Assembly: GCF_019219825.1 (NCBI RefSeq)
Contig: NZ_JAHUXH010000004.1
Location: 186,001 to 250,000 of the forward strand
Direction of reading: 5' to 3'
DNA length: 64,000 nucleotides
DNA from: Streptomyces sp. TRM70350
Lineage (GTDB): Bacteria; Actinomycetota; Actinomycetes; Streptomycetales; Streptomycetaceae
Shown in pieces: positions 24,511 through 33,296 of the stretch. A program made the translations under genes and the position numbers. The notes beneath the pieces are model-generated. The model was given only the letters and a program-made list of their open reading frames with translations, was not told the DNA's origin and made no database searches. Numbering within the stretch: position 1 is the first letter of the stretch; each line of letters begins with the position of its first letter.

Positions 24511-26038
24511 GGGGATCCTTCCCGTCCGGGGGGTTGTCGGGTGGTCCGGTCCGTGTGTCGGGGCCCTGACCGGCCAGCACGCCGAGCGGTACCGGCCGGG
24601 CGAACGGTGTGCGGGCCGGGGTCTGGGGGCAGCCGGTGAGGGCGGCGACGGCGGGGCCGCACATCCGGCCCTGGCACCAGCCCATCCCGGCGCGGGTGAG
24701 CAGCTTCACGGTGCGTACGTCTCCGGCGCCGAGCTCGCCGACGGCCGTCCGGACGGCGGACGCCCGGACCTCCTCGCAGCGGCAGACCAGGGTGTCGTCG
24801 GTGACCTGCTCCGCCCAGTGCGCGGGCGGCGTGTACACCGTGTCGAGCGCGGCGAAGAACCCGCGCAGCGCCGCCCGGCTGCGCGCCGCCTTGGCCCACG
24901 TCCGCGCGTCGGGCCGCCGCCCGGTCAGCCGTGCGGCGGCGGAGCGGCCCGCGATGTGGCCCTCGGCGAGCGCGAGGTCCGCGCCGCCGACGCCGGTGGC
25001 CTCGCCCGCCGCCCACACGCCGGGCACGTCGGTGCGCTGCTCGTCGTCCACGCGCACCGCGACCCCGTCGAGGCCGCAGCCCAGGGTGGCGGCGAGGTCG
25101 GTGTGCGGCAGCATGCCGTGGCCGACGGCGAGCGTGTCGCAGGCGATACGGCGCCGGGTGCCCGGACGGACCCGGCCGTCGGCGTCGAGGGCGGCGACCG
25201 TCACGGCGTCCAGCCGTTCGTCGCCGTGCGCCTCCACCACCGTATGGCGGACCAGCACGGGGACTCGGTGGCGCAGCAGCCGGGCCGCGTATCCGGCACC
25301 CTCGGCGAGCTTGACCGGCAGCGCGGACAGCGCCCGGGAACGGCGCACGGGGGCTTCCGGGGTGGTGGACTGGGCCGGGGCGGCTGCGGGGGCTTTCGGG
25401 GTGGTGGACTGGGCCGGGGCGGTGGACTGGGCCAGGGCGGCGACGAGGGCCTTCGGGTCGGCGGACTCGACCAGTGCGGCGACGTGCGCGCCCGCCGCGG
25501 CCAGCCCGGTCGCGACGGGCAGCAGCAGGGGTCCGGACCCGGCGACCACGGCGGTGCGTCCCGGCAGGACGAGCCCGCCCTTGAGCATGGCCTGGGCGCC
25601 ACCCGCGGTGACCACGCCCGGGAGCGTCCAGCCGGGGAACGGCAGCACCTTCTCGTAGCCGCCGGTGGCGAGGACGACCGCGTCGGCGTCCACGGTCACG
25701 CCGTCCTCCTGGAGCGGCCCGAGCAGCGCGTGCACGGTGAAACCGCCCGAGTGCCGCTCGACACACCAGACATGATGGTCTGTCAGGTGGGTGGCGTGGC
25801 CTGCCGCGAGCTGCCGGTCGAGGCCCGCGCGCAGTCGCTGCCAGGTGCGCCAGTGGTGGTGCAGCGTCTGCGGGCGGCGGGCGCCGAGCCCGGGCGCGGG
25901 CTGCCGGTAGAACTGGCCGCCCGCCTCCGGGGCGGCGTCGACGAGGGTGACCCGGAGGCCCGCGGCGGCTGCCGCCAGGGTCGCCGCGAGCCCCGCCGGG
26001 CCCGCGCCGATCACCGCGAGACGGGGACGGTCAGTCAT
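24500..26038 (-). CDS. D-hydroxyproline dehydrogenase, FAD/NAD-binding subunit with BFD-like domain
   Basis: A 512-residue protein like the alpha subunit of HcnB/SoxA-like three-part dehydrogenases. The FAD motif VIGAGPAGLAATLAAAAAG begins at residue 9; a second dinucleotide site lies near 175 (TAVVAGSGPLLLPVA). The C-terminal [2Fe-2S] BFD-like domain has CRCEEV and CQGRMCGP (four Cys). Residues ~200-235 contain a P/A/T-rich insert made by tandem duplication. It overlaps the ferredoxin-like gene by eight bases. Confidence 0.87.
   Translation of the reverse strand: MTDRPRLAVIGAGPAGLAATLAAAAAGLRVTLVDAAPEAGGQFYRQPAPGLGARRPQTLHHHWRTWQRLRAGLDRQLAAGHATHLTDHHVWCVERHSGGFTVHALLGPLQEDGVTVDADAVVLATGGYEKVLPFPGWTLPGVVTAGGAQAMLKGGLVLPGRTAVVAGSGPLLLPVATGLAAAGAHVAALVESADPKALVAALAQSTAPAQSTTPKAPAAAPAQSTTPEAPVRRSRALSALPVKLAEGAGYAARLLRHRVPVLVRHTVVEAHGDERLDAVTVAALDADGRVRPGTRRRIACDTLAVGHGMLPHTDLAATLGCGLDGVAVRVDDEQRTDVPGVWAAGEATGVGGADLALAEGHIAGRSAAARLTGRRPDARTWAKAARSRAALRGFFAALDTVYTPPAHWAEQVTDDTLVCRCEEVRASAVRTAVGELGAGDVRTVKLLTRAGMGWCQGRMCGPAVAALTGCPQTPARTPFARPVPLGVLAGQGPDTRTGPPDNPPDGKDPHDD
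25349..25438 (-). repeat. 39-bp in-frame tandem duplication inside the FAD subunit gene
   Basis: Bases 25349-25387 and the following copy from 25388 differ at about one position over 33 bases, and a shortened third copy runs to about 25438. The repeats encode the APAQSTTP[K/E]AP insert in the linker of the FAD subunit. Confidence 0.85.
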
Positions 26039-26330
26039 CGTGTCCCGTCCCCTCCTGCGTACGGATCGCGTCGCCCGGCCGTGCGGGGACCAGGCAGGCG
26101 CGTTGGTTGGGGCGATCGTTGACGGTCACCAGGCAGTCGAAGCAGACGCCGATCCCGCAGAACACCCCGCGCGGCCGCCCGGCGCCCCGCGTGCTGCGCC
26201 AGGACGTGACACCGGCCGCCCACAGCGCGGCGGCGACGGTCTGGCCGGGCAGCGCGTGGATCTCCCGGCCGTCGAAGGTGACCGTGAAGGCGGGGCCGGG
26301 CCGGGCGTCGGTCAGCTTCAGTGGGTTCAT
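26031..26330 (-). CDS. [2Fe-2S]-binding subunit of D-hydroxyproline dehydrogenase
   Basis: A 99-residue HcnA/SoxX-like subunit. The iron-sulfur cysteines are in GVFCGIGVCFDC and a later NQRACLVP, in the plant-ferredoxin-like order of these small subunits. It probably passes electrons between the two flavin subunits. ATG at 26330 overlaps the upstream stop as ATGA and follows GAGGGG; the long upstream open frame is shadow. Confidence 0.88.
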   Translation of the reverse strand: MNPLKLTDARPGPAFTVTFDGREIHALPGQTVAAALWAAGVTSWRSTRGAGRPRGVFCGIGVCFDCLVTVNDRPNQRACLVPARPGDAIRTQEGTGHDD

Positions 26331-27496
26331 CTCGCGTTCCCCTCGCATGGGGCCTCCCCGGTGAAACGGTCGGGACGAAAAGGCGCCAGGTCCAGCTCCG
26401 GCGGCCGTCCGCTCAGCACCTGGGCGATCAGATACCCGGTCCCGGTCGCCAGCCCGATGCCGGCGCCCTCGTGCCCGCACGCGTGCAGCAGGCCGGGCAC
26501 GCGCGGATCGGGGCCGATGGCGGGCAGGTGGTCGGGCAGATACGGGCGGAATCCGACGTACGCCCGCACGGCCCGCACCCGCACGAGGAACGGGAACAAC
26601 CGGACCGCGTCCGCCGCCAGCGCCCGTACCACCGGCAGCGAGAAGGACCGGTCGAAGCCGACCCGTTCGCGGCTCGCGCCGATCAGCACCGGCCCGGCCG
26701 CCGTGCCCTCCACGACGGGTGAGGTCCGCAGGGCCGCCGAGTCGCTGGCCACGTCGGCCACGTAGTCGGCGGCGTACACCTTGTGCCGTACCAGGCGCGG
26801 CAGCGGCTCGGTGACCAGGACGAACCCACGCCGGGGGCGGACGGGCAGGTGGACCCCCGCCAGCGCGGCGACCCCGCCGCCCCAGGTCCCGGCGGCGTTC
26901 ACGACAGCGGGCGCGTGGATCTCGCCCCGGTCCGTGCGAACGCCGCGCACGGCACCGTCCCGGCCGCGCAGGACACCGGTCACGGTCCGGCCCGTTTCCA
27001 GCCTGGCGCGGGAGGCCCGTACGAGGTGGGCGGCGGCGAGGGAGGGCATGACCTGGGCGTCCTGGGGGTAGTGCATGCCGCCCGGGAGACCGGGGGCCGA
27101 GTGCGGCTCCAGCTCCCTGAGTCGGTGCTCATCGACGGGTACGGCGTCGACGCCCGCGGCCCGTTGACCGGTCGCGAACTCCTCCAGGGCGGTCAGGCCC
27201 TCGGGCGACGACGCGACGACCACGCCGCCCTTGGGTTCGTACTCGACCGCCGTGGCGAACTCCTCCGCCAGCTCGGCCCACAACCGGGCCGACAGCAGGG
27301 CGAGTCGCAGCTCGGGGCCGGGTTCCTTGTCGGAGACGAGGACGTTGCCCTCCCCGGCGCCGGTGGTGCCGCCGGACACGGGGCCCCGGTCGACCAGCGT
27401 GACGTCCAGGCCCGCCCGGGCAGCGTGGAAGGCGCACGCGGCGCCCACCATTCCGGCTCCCACTACCACGACATCGCAGGTCAACTGGTTGGCCAC
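26327..27496 (-). CDS. D-hydroxyproline dehydrogenase catalytic FAD subunit (DAO family)
   Basis: A 389-residue D-amino-acid-oxidase-type flavoprotein with the N-terminal FAD loop VVVVGAGMVGAACAFHAARAG at residues 9-29 and the GTTGAGEGNVL segment after it. It resembles sarcosine oxidase beta and HcnC chains and likely oxidises cis-4-hydroxy-D-proline. It is the first gene of the operon. GTG at 27496 has no clear ribosome site, and a -10-like CATATT stands six bases upstream, so the message may be leaderless. Confidence 0.87.
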   Translation of the reverse strand: MANQLTCDVVVVGAGMVGAACAFHAARAGLDVTLVDRGPVSGGTTGAGEGNVLVSDKEPGPELRLALLSARLWAELAEEFATAVEYEPKGGVVVASSPEGLTALEEFATGQRAAGVDAVPVDEHRLRELEPHSAPGLPGGMHYPQDAQVMPSLAAAHLVRASRARLETGRTVTGVLRGRDGAVRGVRTDRGEIHAPAVVNAAGTWGGGVAALAGVHLPVRPRRGFVLVTEPLPRLVRHKVYAADYVADVASDSAALRTSPVVEGTAAGPVLIGASRERVGFDRSFSLPVVRALAADAVRLFPFLVRVRAVRAYVGFRPYLPDHLPAIGPDPRVPGLLHACGHEGAGIGLATGTGYLIAQVLSGRPPELDLAPFRPDRFTGEAPCEGNAR

Positions 27497-27504
27497 AGCA
27501 GTAA

Positions 27505-27515
27505 TATGTCACATA
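27505..27515. promoter_or_regulatory. Palindrome TATGTCACATA, candidate GntR operator
   Basis: A perfect 5-1-5 palindrome lies nine bases before the GTG of the first hydroxyproline gene, overlapping a CATATT -10-like hexamer on the minus strand. FCD-type GntR regulators often bind short palindromes of this kind at their own operons. The assignment is inference. Confidence 0.45.
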
Positions 27516-27679
27516 GTGCGGTGCGTCGGAAGACGGCCGACGCGGATTCCTTCCTCTTGTGGTCGCAGGCAACGGGAAGATGGAGCCTTTGGTGAATTCC
27601 CCGTCGCCGAGGAGGTCGCTCTGTCGTCCCCGCCGCCCCGAGCGGGACGGCCGGGGTGCCGGGCAGCCGCTGCGTGTCC

Positions 27680-28960
27680 ATGTCGGTTTATCACCCCTTT
27701 AAGGTGTTCTGTGTGGCGCGATGGCTCCAGTCGTTCCGAAAACCACCGACGGCCGGTGCCGTCGGCCGTACGAACACGCCCGTACCGGGACCCGGCGTGT
27801 CGTCGCGGCTGACGGTGCTGCGGTCCGCCGTGGCCGGGATCGGGACGACGCTCGACGAGAAGACCACCTGCGCCGAGCTCACCAAGGCGGCCGCCGAGCA
27901 CACCGGGGGTACCGCGGCGATCGTGCGGTACGGCGCGGAGGAGGGCGAGGCGGAGTACGAGGCCGTCAGCGGCGACCGCACGCTGCTGCCCGACCTCCGA
28001 TGGGCCGTGGACGTGGCGCGCCGGGCGGACAGCCGGGTCGGGCACGAGCGGCGCGGCCCCGCGCTCTGCGTGCCCCTCGCCACCGGCGAGGACCGCTACG
28101 GCGTCCTGGTGTGCGTCCGGGACTACGGGCCCTTCACCCCGTCGGAGGCGGACGTGCTGGCGCTGCTCGCCGAGCGGGCCGCCTCGACCATCCGGCACGC
28201 CCGGGAGCACGACCGGATGAGCCGGATCGTCGGCGATCTCCAGCGCGCCCTGCTCGCCGAGCCCGGCCGACCGCACCCGAACCTGGACGTCGCCATCCGC
28301 TATCTGCCGGTGGGGCAGCGCGCCCTGGTCGGCGGCGACTGGTGCGAGACCGTCCGGCTGCACTTCGGGCGGACCCTGCTCGTCGTCGGCGACGTGATGG
28401 GCCACGGCCTGGAGGCGGCCGTCGACATGACCGCCTACCGGTCCGCCCTGCGCTGCATCGCCTCCTCCGACCTCCCGCCGCACCGCGTGCTGCGCCAGCT
28501 CGACGACCTCGCCTCCAGCGAGTCCGACCGCCGGCCGGCCACCTGTCTGATCGCCCGCGTCGACCCCGTGCGCAGTCAGGTCACGCTGGCCAGCGCCGGT
28601 CATCTGCCGCCCGCCGTGATCGGCGGCAAGGGCGACACCTCGCTGCTGCCGGTGCCGGTCGGCCCGCCGCTGGGCACGGGGCTCGGCGGCTACGAGCCGG
28701 CGACGTACCAGCTGGCCGCCGACGAGACGCTCCTGCTGTTCACCGACGGGCTCGTCGAGCATCGCGGCGAGGACATCGACCAGTCCCTGGACCGGCTGGC
28801 CAGGCTGCGGTTCACCGTCTCTCAGGGCGTGGAGACCATCATCGACACCGTCCTCGCCAGCCTCGACGCCCGCCACGCGGAGGACGACGTGGCCGTCCTG
28901 GCGTCCCGGCTGCGGCACCGGCCGCACGTCGAGGAGGAGGCCGTGGCGTTCGGCAGGTGA
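27680..28960 (+). CDS. GAF-SpoIIE (PP2C-type) serine/threonine phosphatase
   Basis: About 426 residues. A GAF-like domain occupies residues ~45-180 (TTCAELTKAAAEHTGG, ALCVPLATGEDRYG), followed by a SpoIIE/RsbU phosphatase domain (~195-420) with GGDWCETVRL, VVGDVMGHGLEAA and LFTDGLVEHRGEDI holding the metal Asp residues. Such proteins act on anti-sigma-factor antagonists in stress and development circuits; no partner genes adjoin. The N-terminal ~45 residues are not conserved, and the start is uncertain (ATG 27680, or GTG at 27656, 27704 or 27713). Confidence 0.82.
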   Translation: MSVYHPFKVFCVARWLQSFRKPPTAGAVGRTNTPVPGPGVSSRLTVLRSAVAGIGTTLDEKTTCAELTKAAAEHTGGTAAIVRYGAEEGEAEYEAVSGDRTLLPDLRWAVDVARRADSRVGHERRGPALCVPLATGEDRYGVLVCVRDYGPFTPSEADVLALLAERAASTIRHAREHDRMSRIVGDLQRALLAEPGRPHPNLDVAIRYLPVGQRALVGGDWCETVRLHFGRTLLVVGDVMGHGLEAAVDMTAYRSALRCIASSDLPPHRVLRQLDDLASSESDRRPATCLIARVDPVRSQVTLASAGHLPPAVIGGKGDTSLLPVPVGPPLGTGLGGYEPATYQLAADETLLLFTDGLVEHRGEDIDQSLDRLARLRFTVSQGVETIIDTVLASLDARHAEDDVAVLASRLRHRPHVEEEAVAFGR

Positions 28961-29049
28961 ACGCCGCCTCCTGAGGAGCCTTTCTTACGGATCGGGGACA
29001 TTCGGGGCCGCCGACCCCGCACTCGTGCGCGGGGTGCGAGGCTGGCGGC

Positions 29050-29757
<708 letters not shown>

Positions 29758-29760
29758 GTC

Positions 29761-30873
29761 GTGCGGGACACCCTGCTCATCGCCCTGTTCGCCTTCCTCG
29801 GCGCCGCCGCGGCCGGGCTGCTCGGCGCCGGGGTGCTGCTGCTGATCCGGCGGCGTTCGCTCACCGCGCACATCACGGTGGTCGCCGCCGTCGCCGTCGG
29901 CGCGATGTTCGCGGGCACGCTCGCGGTCGCGCAGGCGATGTTCCTGTCCGCGCACGACCTGACCGTCGTGACCACCGTGGTCGCGATGGCCGCCGTGGTC
30001 TCCCTGGTCACCGCGCTGCTGCTGGGCCGCTGGGTCGCCGCCCGCAGCCGCGCCCTCACCCTCGCCGCCCGCTCCTTCGGCGACGGCGGCGACTTCACCA
30101 GCCCCTCCGGCCCCGCCACCGCCGAACTGGCCGCGCTCAGCCGCGAGTTGGAGGCGACCAGCCGCAAGCTCGCCGAGTCACGGGACCGCGAGCGCGCCCT
30201 GGAGAGCTCCCGGCGCGAACTGGTCGCCTGGATCTCGCACGACCTGCGCACCCCGCTCGCCGGACTGCGCGCCATGTCCGAGGCACTGGAGGACGGCGTC
30301 GCCGCCGACCCCGCCCGCTACCTCCGTCAGATCCGCGCCGAGGCCGAGCGCCTCAACGACATGGTCGGCGACCTCTTCGAACTCTCCCGCATCCACGCGG
30401 GCACGCTGGCGCTCAGCCCGAGCCGGATCTCGGTGTACGACCTGGTCGGCGACGCCCTCGCGGGCGCGGACCCGCTCGCCCGGGAGCACGGCGTACGGCT
30501 CGTCGGCGACCGGGTCGAGCCGGTGCCCGTCGAGGTGGACGGCAAGGAGATGAGCCGGGTGCTGGGCAACCTGCTCGTCAACGCGATCCGCCGGACGCCC
30601 GCCGACGGCACGGTGGCGGTGGCCGCCGAGCGCTCGCCCGACGGCGTGGTCCTGTCCGTGACGGACGGCTGCGGCGGGATCCCGGAGGAGGACCTCCCGC
30701 GCGTCTTCGACACCGGCTGGCGCGGCACCGACGCCCGGACACCACCGGCCGGGGCCGGGCTGGGGCTCGCCATCGTGCGGGGCATCGTGGAGGCCCATCA
30801 CGGGCGGGCCGCGGTACGCAATGTCTCCGGCGGTTGCCGTTTCGAGGTGACGCTGCCGATGGCGGACGCCTGA
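29761..30873 (+). CDS. Membrane sensor histidine kinase
   Basis: A 370-residue kinase partnered with the regulator just upstream. Two or three membrane segments cover residues ~1-90 with almost no extracytoplasmic loop, so sensing may be in the membrane. A HAMP-like linker leads to the phospho-acceptor His in [15 protein letters not shown] (~residue 160), followed by the N, G1 and G2 boxes ([38 protein letters not shown]). GTG start at 29761. Confidence 0.92.
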   Translation: MRDTLLIALFAFLGAAAAGLLGAGVLLLIRRRSLTAHITVVAAVAVGAMFAGTLAVAQAMFLSAHDLTVVTTVVAMAAVVSLVTALLLGRWVAARSRALTLAARSFGDGGDFTSPSGPATAELAALSRELEATSRKLAESRDRERALESSRRELVAWISHDLRTPLAGLRAMSEALEDGVAADPARYLRQIRAEAERLNDMVGDLFELSRIHAGTLALSPSRISVYDLVGDALAGADPLAREHGVRLVGDRVEPVPVEVDGKEMSRVLGNLLVNAIRRTPADGTVAVAAERSPDGVVLSVTDGCGGIPEEDLPRVFDTGWRGTDARTPPAGAGLGLAIVRGIVEAHHGRAAVRNVSGGCRFEVTLPMADA

Positions 30874-30883
30874 GGCGCAGCAT

Positions 30884-30915
30884 GGCAGAGCCCCGCGCCC
30901 CTTCAGGGCGCTGCC
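30884..30915. repeat. Intergenic repeat copy between convergent kinase genes
   Basis: GGCAG and CTGCC flank AGCCCCGCGCCCCTTCAGGG, the same core (CCCCGCGCCCC) as the repeat at 35803. The stem may also serve as a two-way terminator for the convergent kinase genes. Confidence 0.5.
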
Positions 30916-30943
30916 GAACCGCGGTGGACTTCGCCCGACCCGC

Positions 30944-32449
30944 TCAGAGCGCCTCGGACGCCGCACGCTCCCGCACCTTCGACGTCACGTCCTGCCGAAC
31001 CACCACGCCGGCCGGCAGCCGGACCGTGAACACCGTCGCGCCCGGTTCGCTGGTCAGCTCGATCGTGCCGCCGTGGGCCCGCACCAGCGAGCTCGCCACC
31101 GACAGGCCGAGCCCGCTGCCGCCGCGGTCGCGGCTGCGGGCCTTGTCGACCCGGTAGAAACGGTCGAAGACGCGTTCCCGGTCGGCGGCCGGTATCCCGG
31201 GTCCCGCGTCGGAGACCCGCACCAGCGCCGCCCCGGCCGCGACCGACACCGCCACGCCCACCTCCGTCCCGGCCGGGGTGTGCACCGCGGCGTTGGTGAG
31301 CAGGTTGTCCAGCACCTGCCGGATCCGCTGCGGATCCAGCCGGAGCTCCACCGGCCGGTCCCCGGTGGTCACCGTCAGCGGATGGCCGGGGTGCGCGGCG
31401 CGGAAGGCGTCGGCGGCCTGCTCGACCAGCTCCACCAGGTCCGCGTCCGCGAGCCGCAGCGGCGTCTCCACCTCGGCGGCGTCGAGCCGGGCGAGCAGCA
31501 GCAGGTCGTCCAGCAGGAAACCCATCCGGGCGGCCTCGGCCCGCAGCCGCGCCAGGTGCCTGTCCCGTTCCTCGGGCGCGTTGGCGGCCGCGTACTGGAA
31601 GAGGTCCGCGTAGCCGCGTACCGACATCAGCGGCGTCCGCAGCTCGTGCGAGGCGTCCGCGACGAACCGGCGCAGCCGCTGCTCGGCCTCGGCGCGCACG
31701 GCGAGGGAGTCGTCGATGTGCTCCAGCATGGTGTTGAACGCCGTGCGCAGCTCCTCCACCTCCGGGCCGCCGCCCCGGCGGTCGGCGCGCAGCGGCAGCC
31801 GGGCCGCCGACTCGGTCAGATCGTGCGAGGCGATGCCGTGCGCGGTGTGCGCCATGTCGCTGAGCGGTTGCAGCCCGCGCCGCAGCATCTTCCGGCCGAG
31901 CACCACCAGCGCCAGCAGCGCCAGCCCGAAGGTGACCACCTGGATCGTGATCAGTTGCCGGACGGTGTCCTCGATGTCGTCCATGGGGGCGGCGCTGACC
32001 AGGACCACCCCGGGTTCCACCTCGCAGGCGCGCAGCCGGTAGGTGCCCGCGCCCCTGATGTGCTCGGTGCGCAGCAGTTCCGTCTGCGCGGCGGCCTGGG
32101 CCCTGGCCAGGGCGGTGAAGTCGTCGACGTCCGCCGGCAGGTCGGCGGGGTCCTCTGGCTTGCGGAGCACGGCGGCGCCGTCCGACACGTCGTACACGGC
32201 GTAGTACCAGCTGTAGTACTTCTTGCCCGCGAGCGTGCCGTAGTTCGCGATGTTCTTGGACTGGGCGATCTGGGCCTGCGCCAGCTGGGTGTCCAGCTGG
32301 GCCGACAGGTAGTCCCGCATGTACGTCGTCAGGGCCGTGCCCACCACGGAGAACACCACCAGCGACAGCGCGCCCAGCCCCAGCGCCAGCCGGGTGCCCA
32401 GGCGCAGCCTGCCGTAGCCGTGGCGCAGTCGGCCCAGCGCTCGCCTCAC
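30944..32449 (-). CDS. Membrane sensor histidine kinase with periplasmic sensor loop
   Basis: A 501-residue kinase. Membrane segments at ~15-37 and ~165-185 flank an extracytoplasmic domain of ~125 residues; HAMP follows (~185-245), then the H box DASHELRTPLMSVRGYADL (~275) and ATPase motifs (LLTNAAVHTPAGTEVG, VSDAGPGIPAADRERVFDRF, GGSGLGLSV). The family is TcrY/MprB-like. GTG at 32449 overlaps the regulator stop as GTGA, so the open frame further upstream is discarded. Confidence 0.92.
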   Translation of the reverse strand: MRRALGRLRHGYGRLRLGTRLALGLGALSLVVFSVVGTALTTYMRDYLSAQLDTQLAQAQIAQSKNIANYGTLAGKKYYSWYYAVYDVSDGAAVLRKPEDPADLPADVDDFTALARAQAAAQTELLRTEHIRGAGTYRLRACEVEPGVVLVSAAPMDDIEDTVRQLITIQVVTFGLALLALVVLGRKMLRRGLQPLSDMAHTAHGIASHDLTESAARLPLRADRRGGGPEVEELRTAFNTMLEHIDDSLAVRAEAEQRLRRFVADASHELRTPLMSVRGYADLFQYAAANAPEERDRHLARLRAEAARMGFLLDDLLLLARLDAAEVETPLRLADADLVELVEQAADAFRAAHPGHPLTVTTGDRPVELRLDPQRIRQVLDNLLTNAAVHTPAGTEVGVAVSVAAGAALVRVSDAGPGIPAADRERVFDRFYRVDKARSRDRGGSGLGLSVASSLVRAHGGTIELTSEPGATVFTVRLPAGVVVRQDVTSKVRERAASEAL

Positions 32450-33144
32450 TCGGCGGCCTGCCGGATCACGTAACCGAAGCCCCGCACGGTGTGGATCAGC
32501 GGTGCGGTGCCGTCGTCGGGCTCGTCGAGCTTGCGCCGCAGACGGCTCACGACCAGCTCCACCACATTGGAACGGCCGCCGAAACCGTACTCCCACACAT
32601 GATCGAGGATCTGCGCCTTGGTGAGCACGGTCGGCGACCTGCGCATGAGGTAGCGCAGCACCTCGTACTCGGTCGGCGTCAGCGTCAGCAGCCGCTCGCC
32701 GCGCCGCACCTCACGGGTGTCCTCGTCCATGGTCAGGTCCCCCACCCGCAGGACCGACCGCTGGTACCCGGGCCCCGCGGCGCGCCGCAGCACCGTGCGC
32801 AGCCGGGCCATCAGCTCCTCGACCGCGAACGGTTTCACCAGGTAGTCGTCCCCGCCCCGGGTCAGCCCCGCCACCCGGTCGGAGACCGCGTCGCGCGCGG
32901 TGAGGAACACCACCGGCACCATCGTCCCCGAAGCGCGCAGCCGGTCCAGCACACCGAAGCCGTCCACGTCCGGCAGCATCAGGTCGAGCACGACGATGTC
33001 CGGGCGGAACTCGGTGGCCCGGCGCAGCGCCTCGTCGCCGGAGTTGGCGGTGACCGCCTCCCAGCCCTCGTAGCGGGCGACCGTGGCGACGAGGTCGGCG
33101 ATGGGCGGGTCGTCGTCCACGACCAGCAGTCGTACTTTTTCCAC
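32446..33144 (-). CDS. OmpR-family response regulator
   Basis: A 232-residue regulator with receiver (phospho-acceptor Asp54 in VVLDLMLPDVDG, VKPFAVEEL) and winged helix (TPTEYEVLRYLMRRSPTVLT, VVELVVSRLRRKLDEPDD). It overlaps its kinase by four bases. The GTG at 33144 gives the normal family N-terminus (VEKVRLLVVDDD); a CACTAT -10-like hexamer at 33151-33156 leaves just six bases before GTG, suggesting a leaderless message. An ATG at 33192 is the alternative. It is divergent from the ferric-reductase-like operon and may control it. Confidence 0.9.
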   Translation of the reverse strand: MEKVRLLVVDDDPPIADLVATVARYEGWEAVTANSGDEALRRATEFRPDIVVLDLMLPDVDGFGVLDRLRASGTMVPVVFLTARDAVSDRVAGLTRGGDDYLVKPFAVEELMARLRTVLRRAAGPGYQRSVLRVGDLTMDEDTREVRRGERLLTLTPTEYEVLRYLMRRSPTVLTKAQILDHVWEYGFGGRSNVVELVVSRLRRKLDEPDDGTAPLIHTVRGFGYVIRQAAE

Positions 33145-33150
33145 CCGTTC

Positions 33151-33156
33151 ATAGTG
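33151..33156 (-). promoter_or_regulatory. -10-like hexamer for leaderless regulator message
   Basis: CACTAT on the minus strand ends six bases before the GTG of the response regulator, the spacing of leaderless actinobacterial promoters. No good -35 is seen. Confidence 0.35.
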
Positions 33157-33296
33157 CGGCAACGGCCGTCCACCGCCAGACCCGGTCACCATGCGGACGC
33201 ACATCGATATCCACTTGAAAGTTGTACGACAGGGAAACGACAGCTCCGGCCAGCCAAGCTCGGTGTCCCAAGGCCCCGACCAAGGAGTTGCCGTCC

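Noticed and set aside
27580..27703. Short open frame beginning MEPLVNSPSP upstream of the SpoIIE phosphatase
   Set aside because: About 40 codons, weak ribosome site, no conserved sequence; it may be part of the leader. Not supported as a gene.
30884..30915. Called only as a terminator between the two kinase genes
   Set aside because: It shares its core with intergenic repeats elsewhere in the window, so it is listed as a repeat; a terminator role remains possible.
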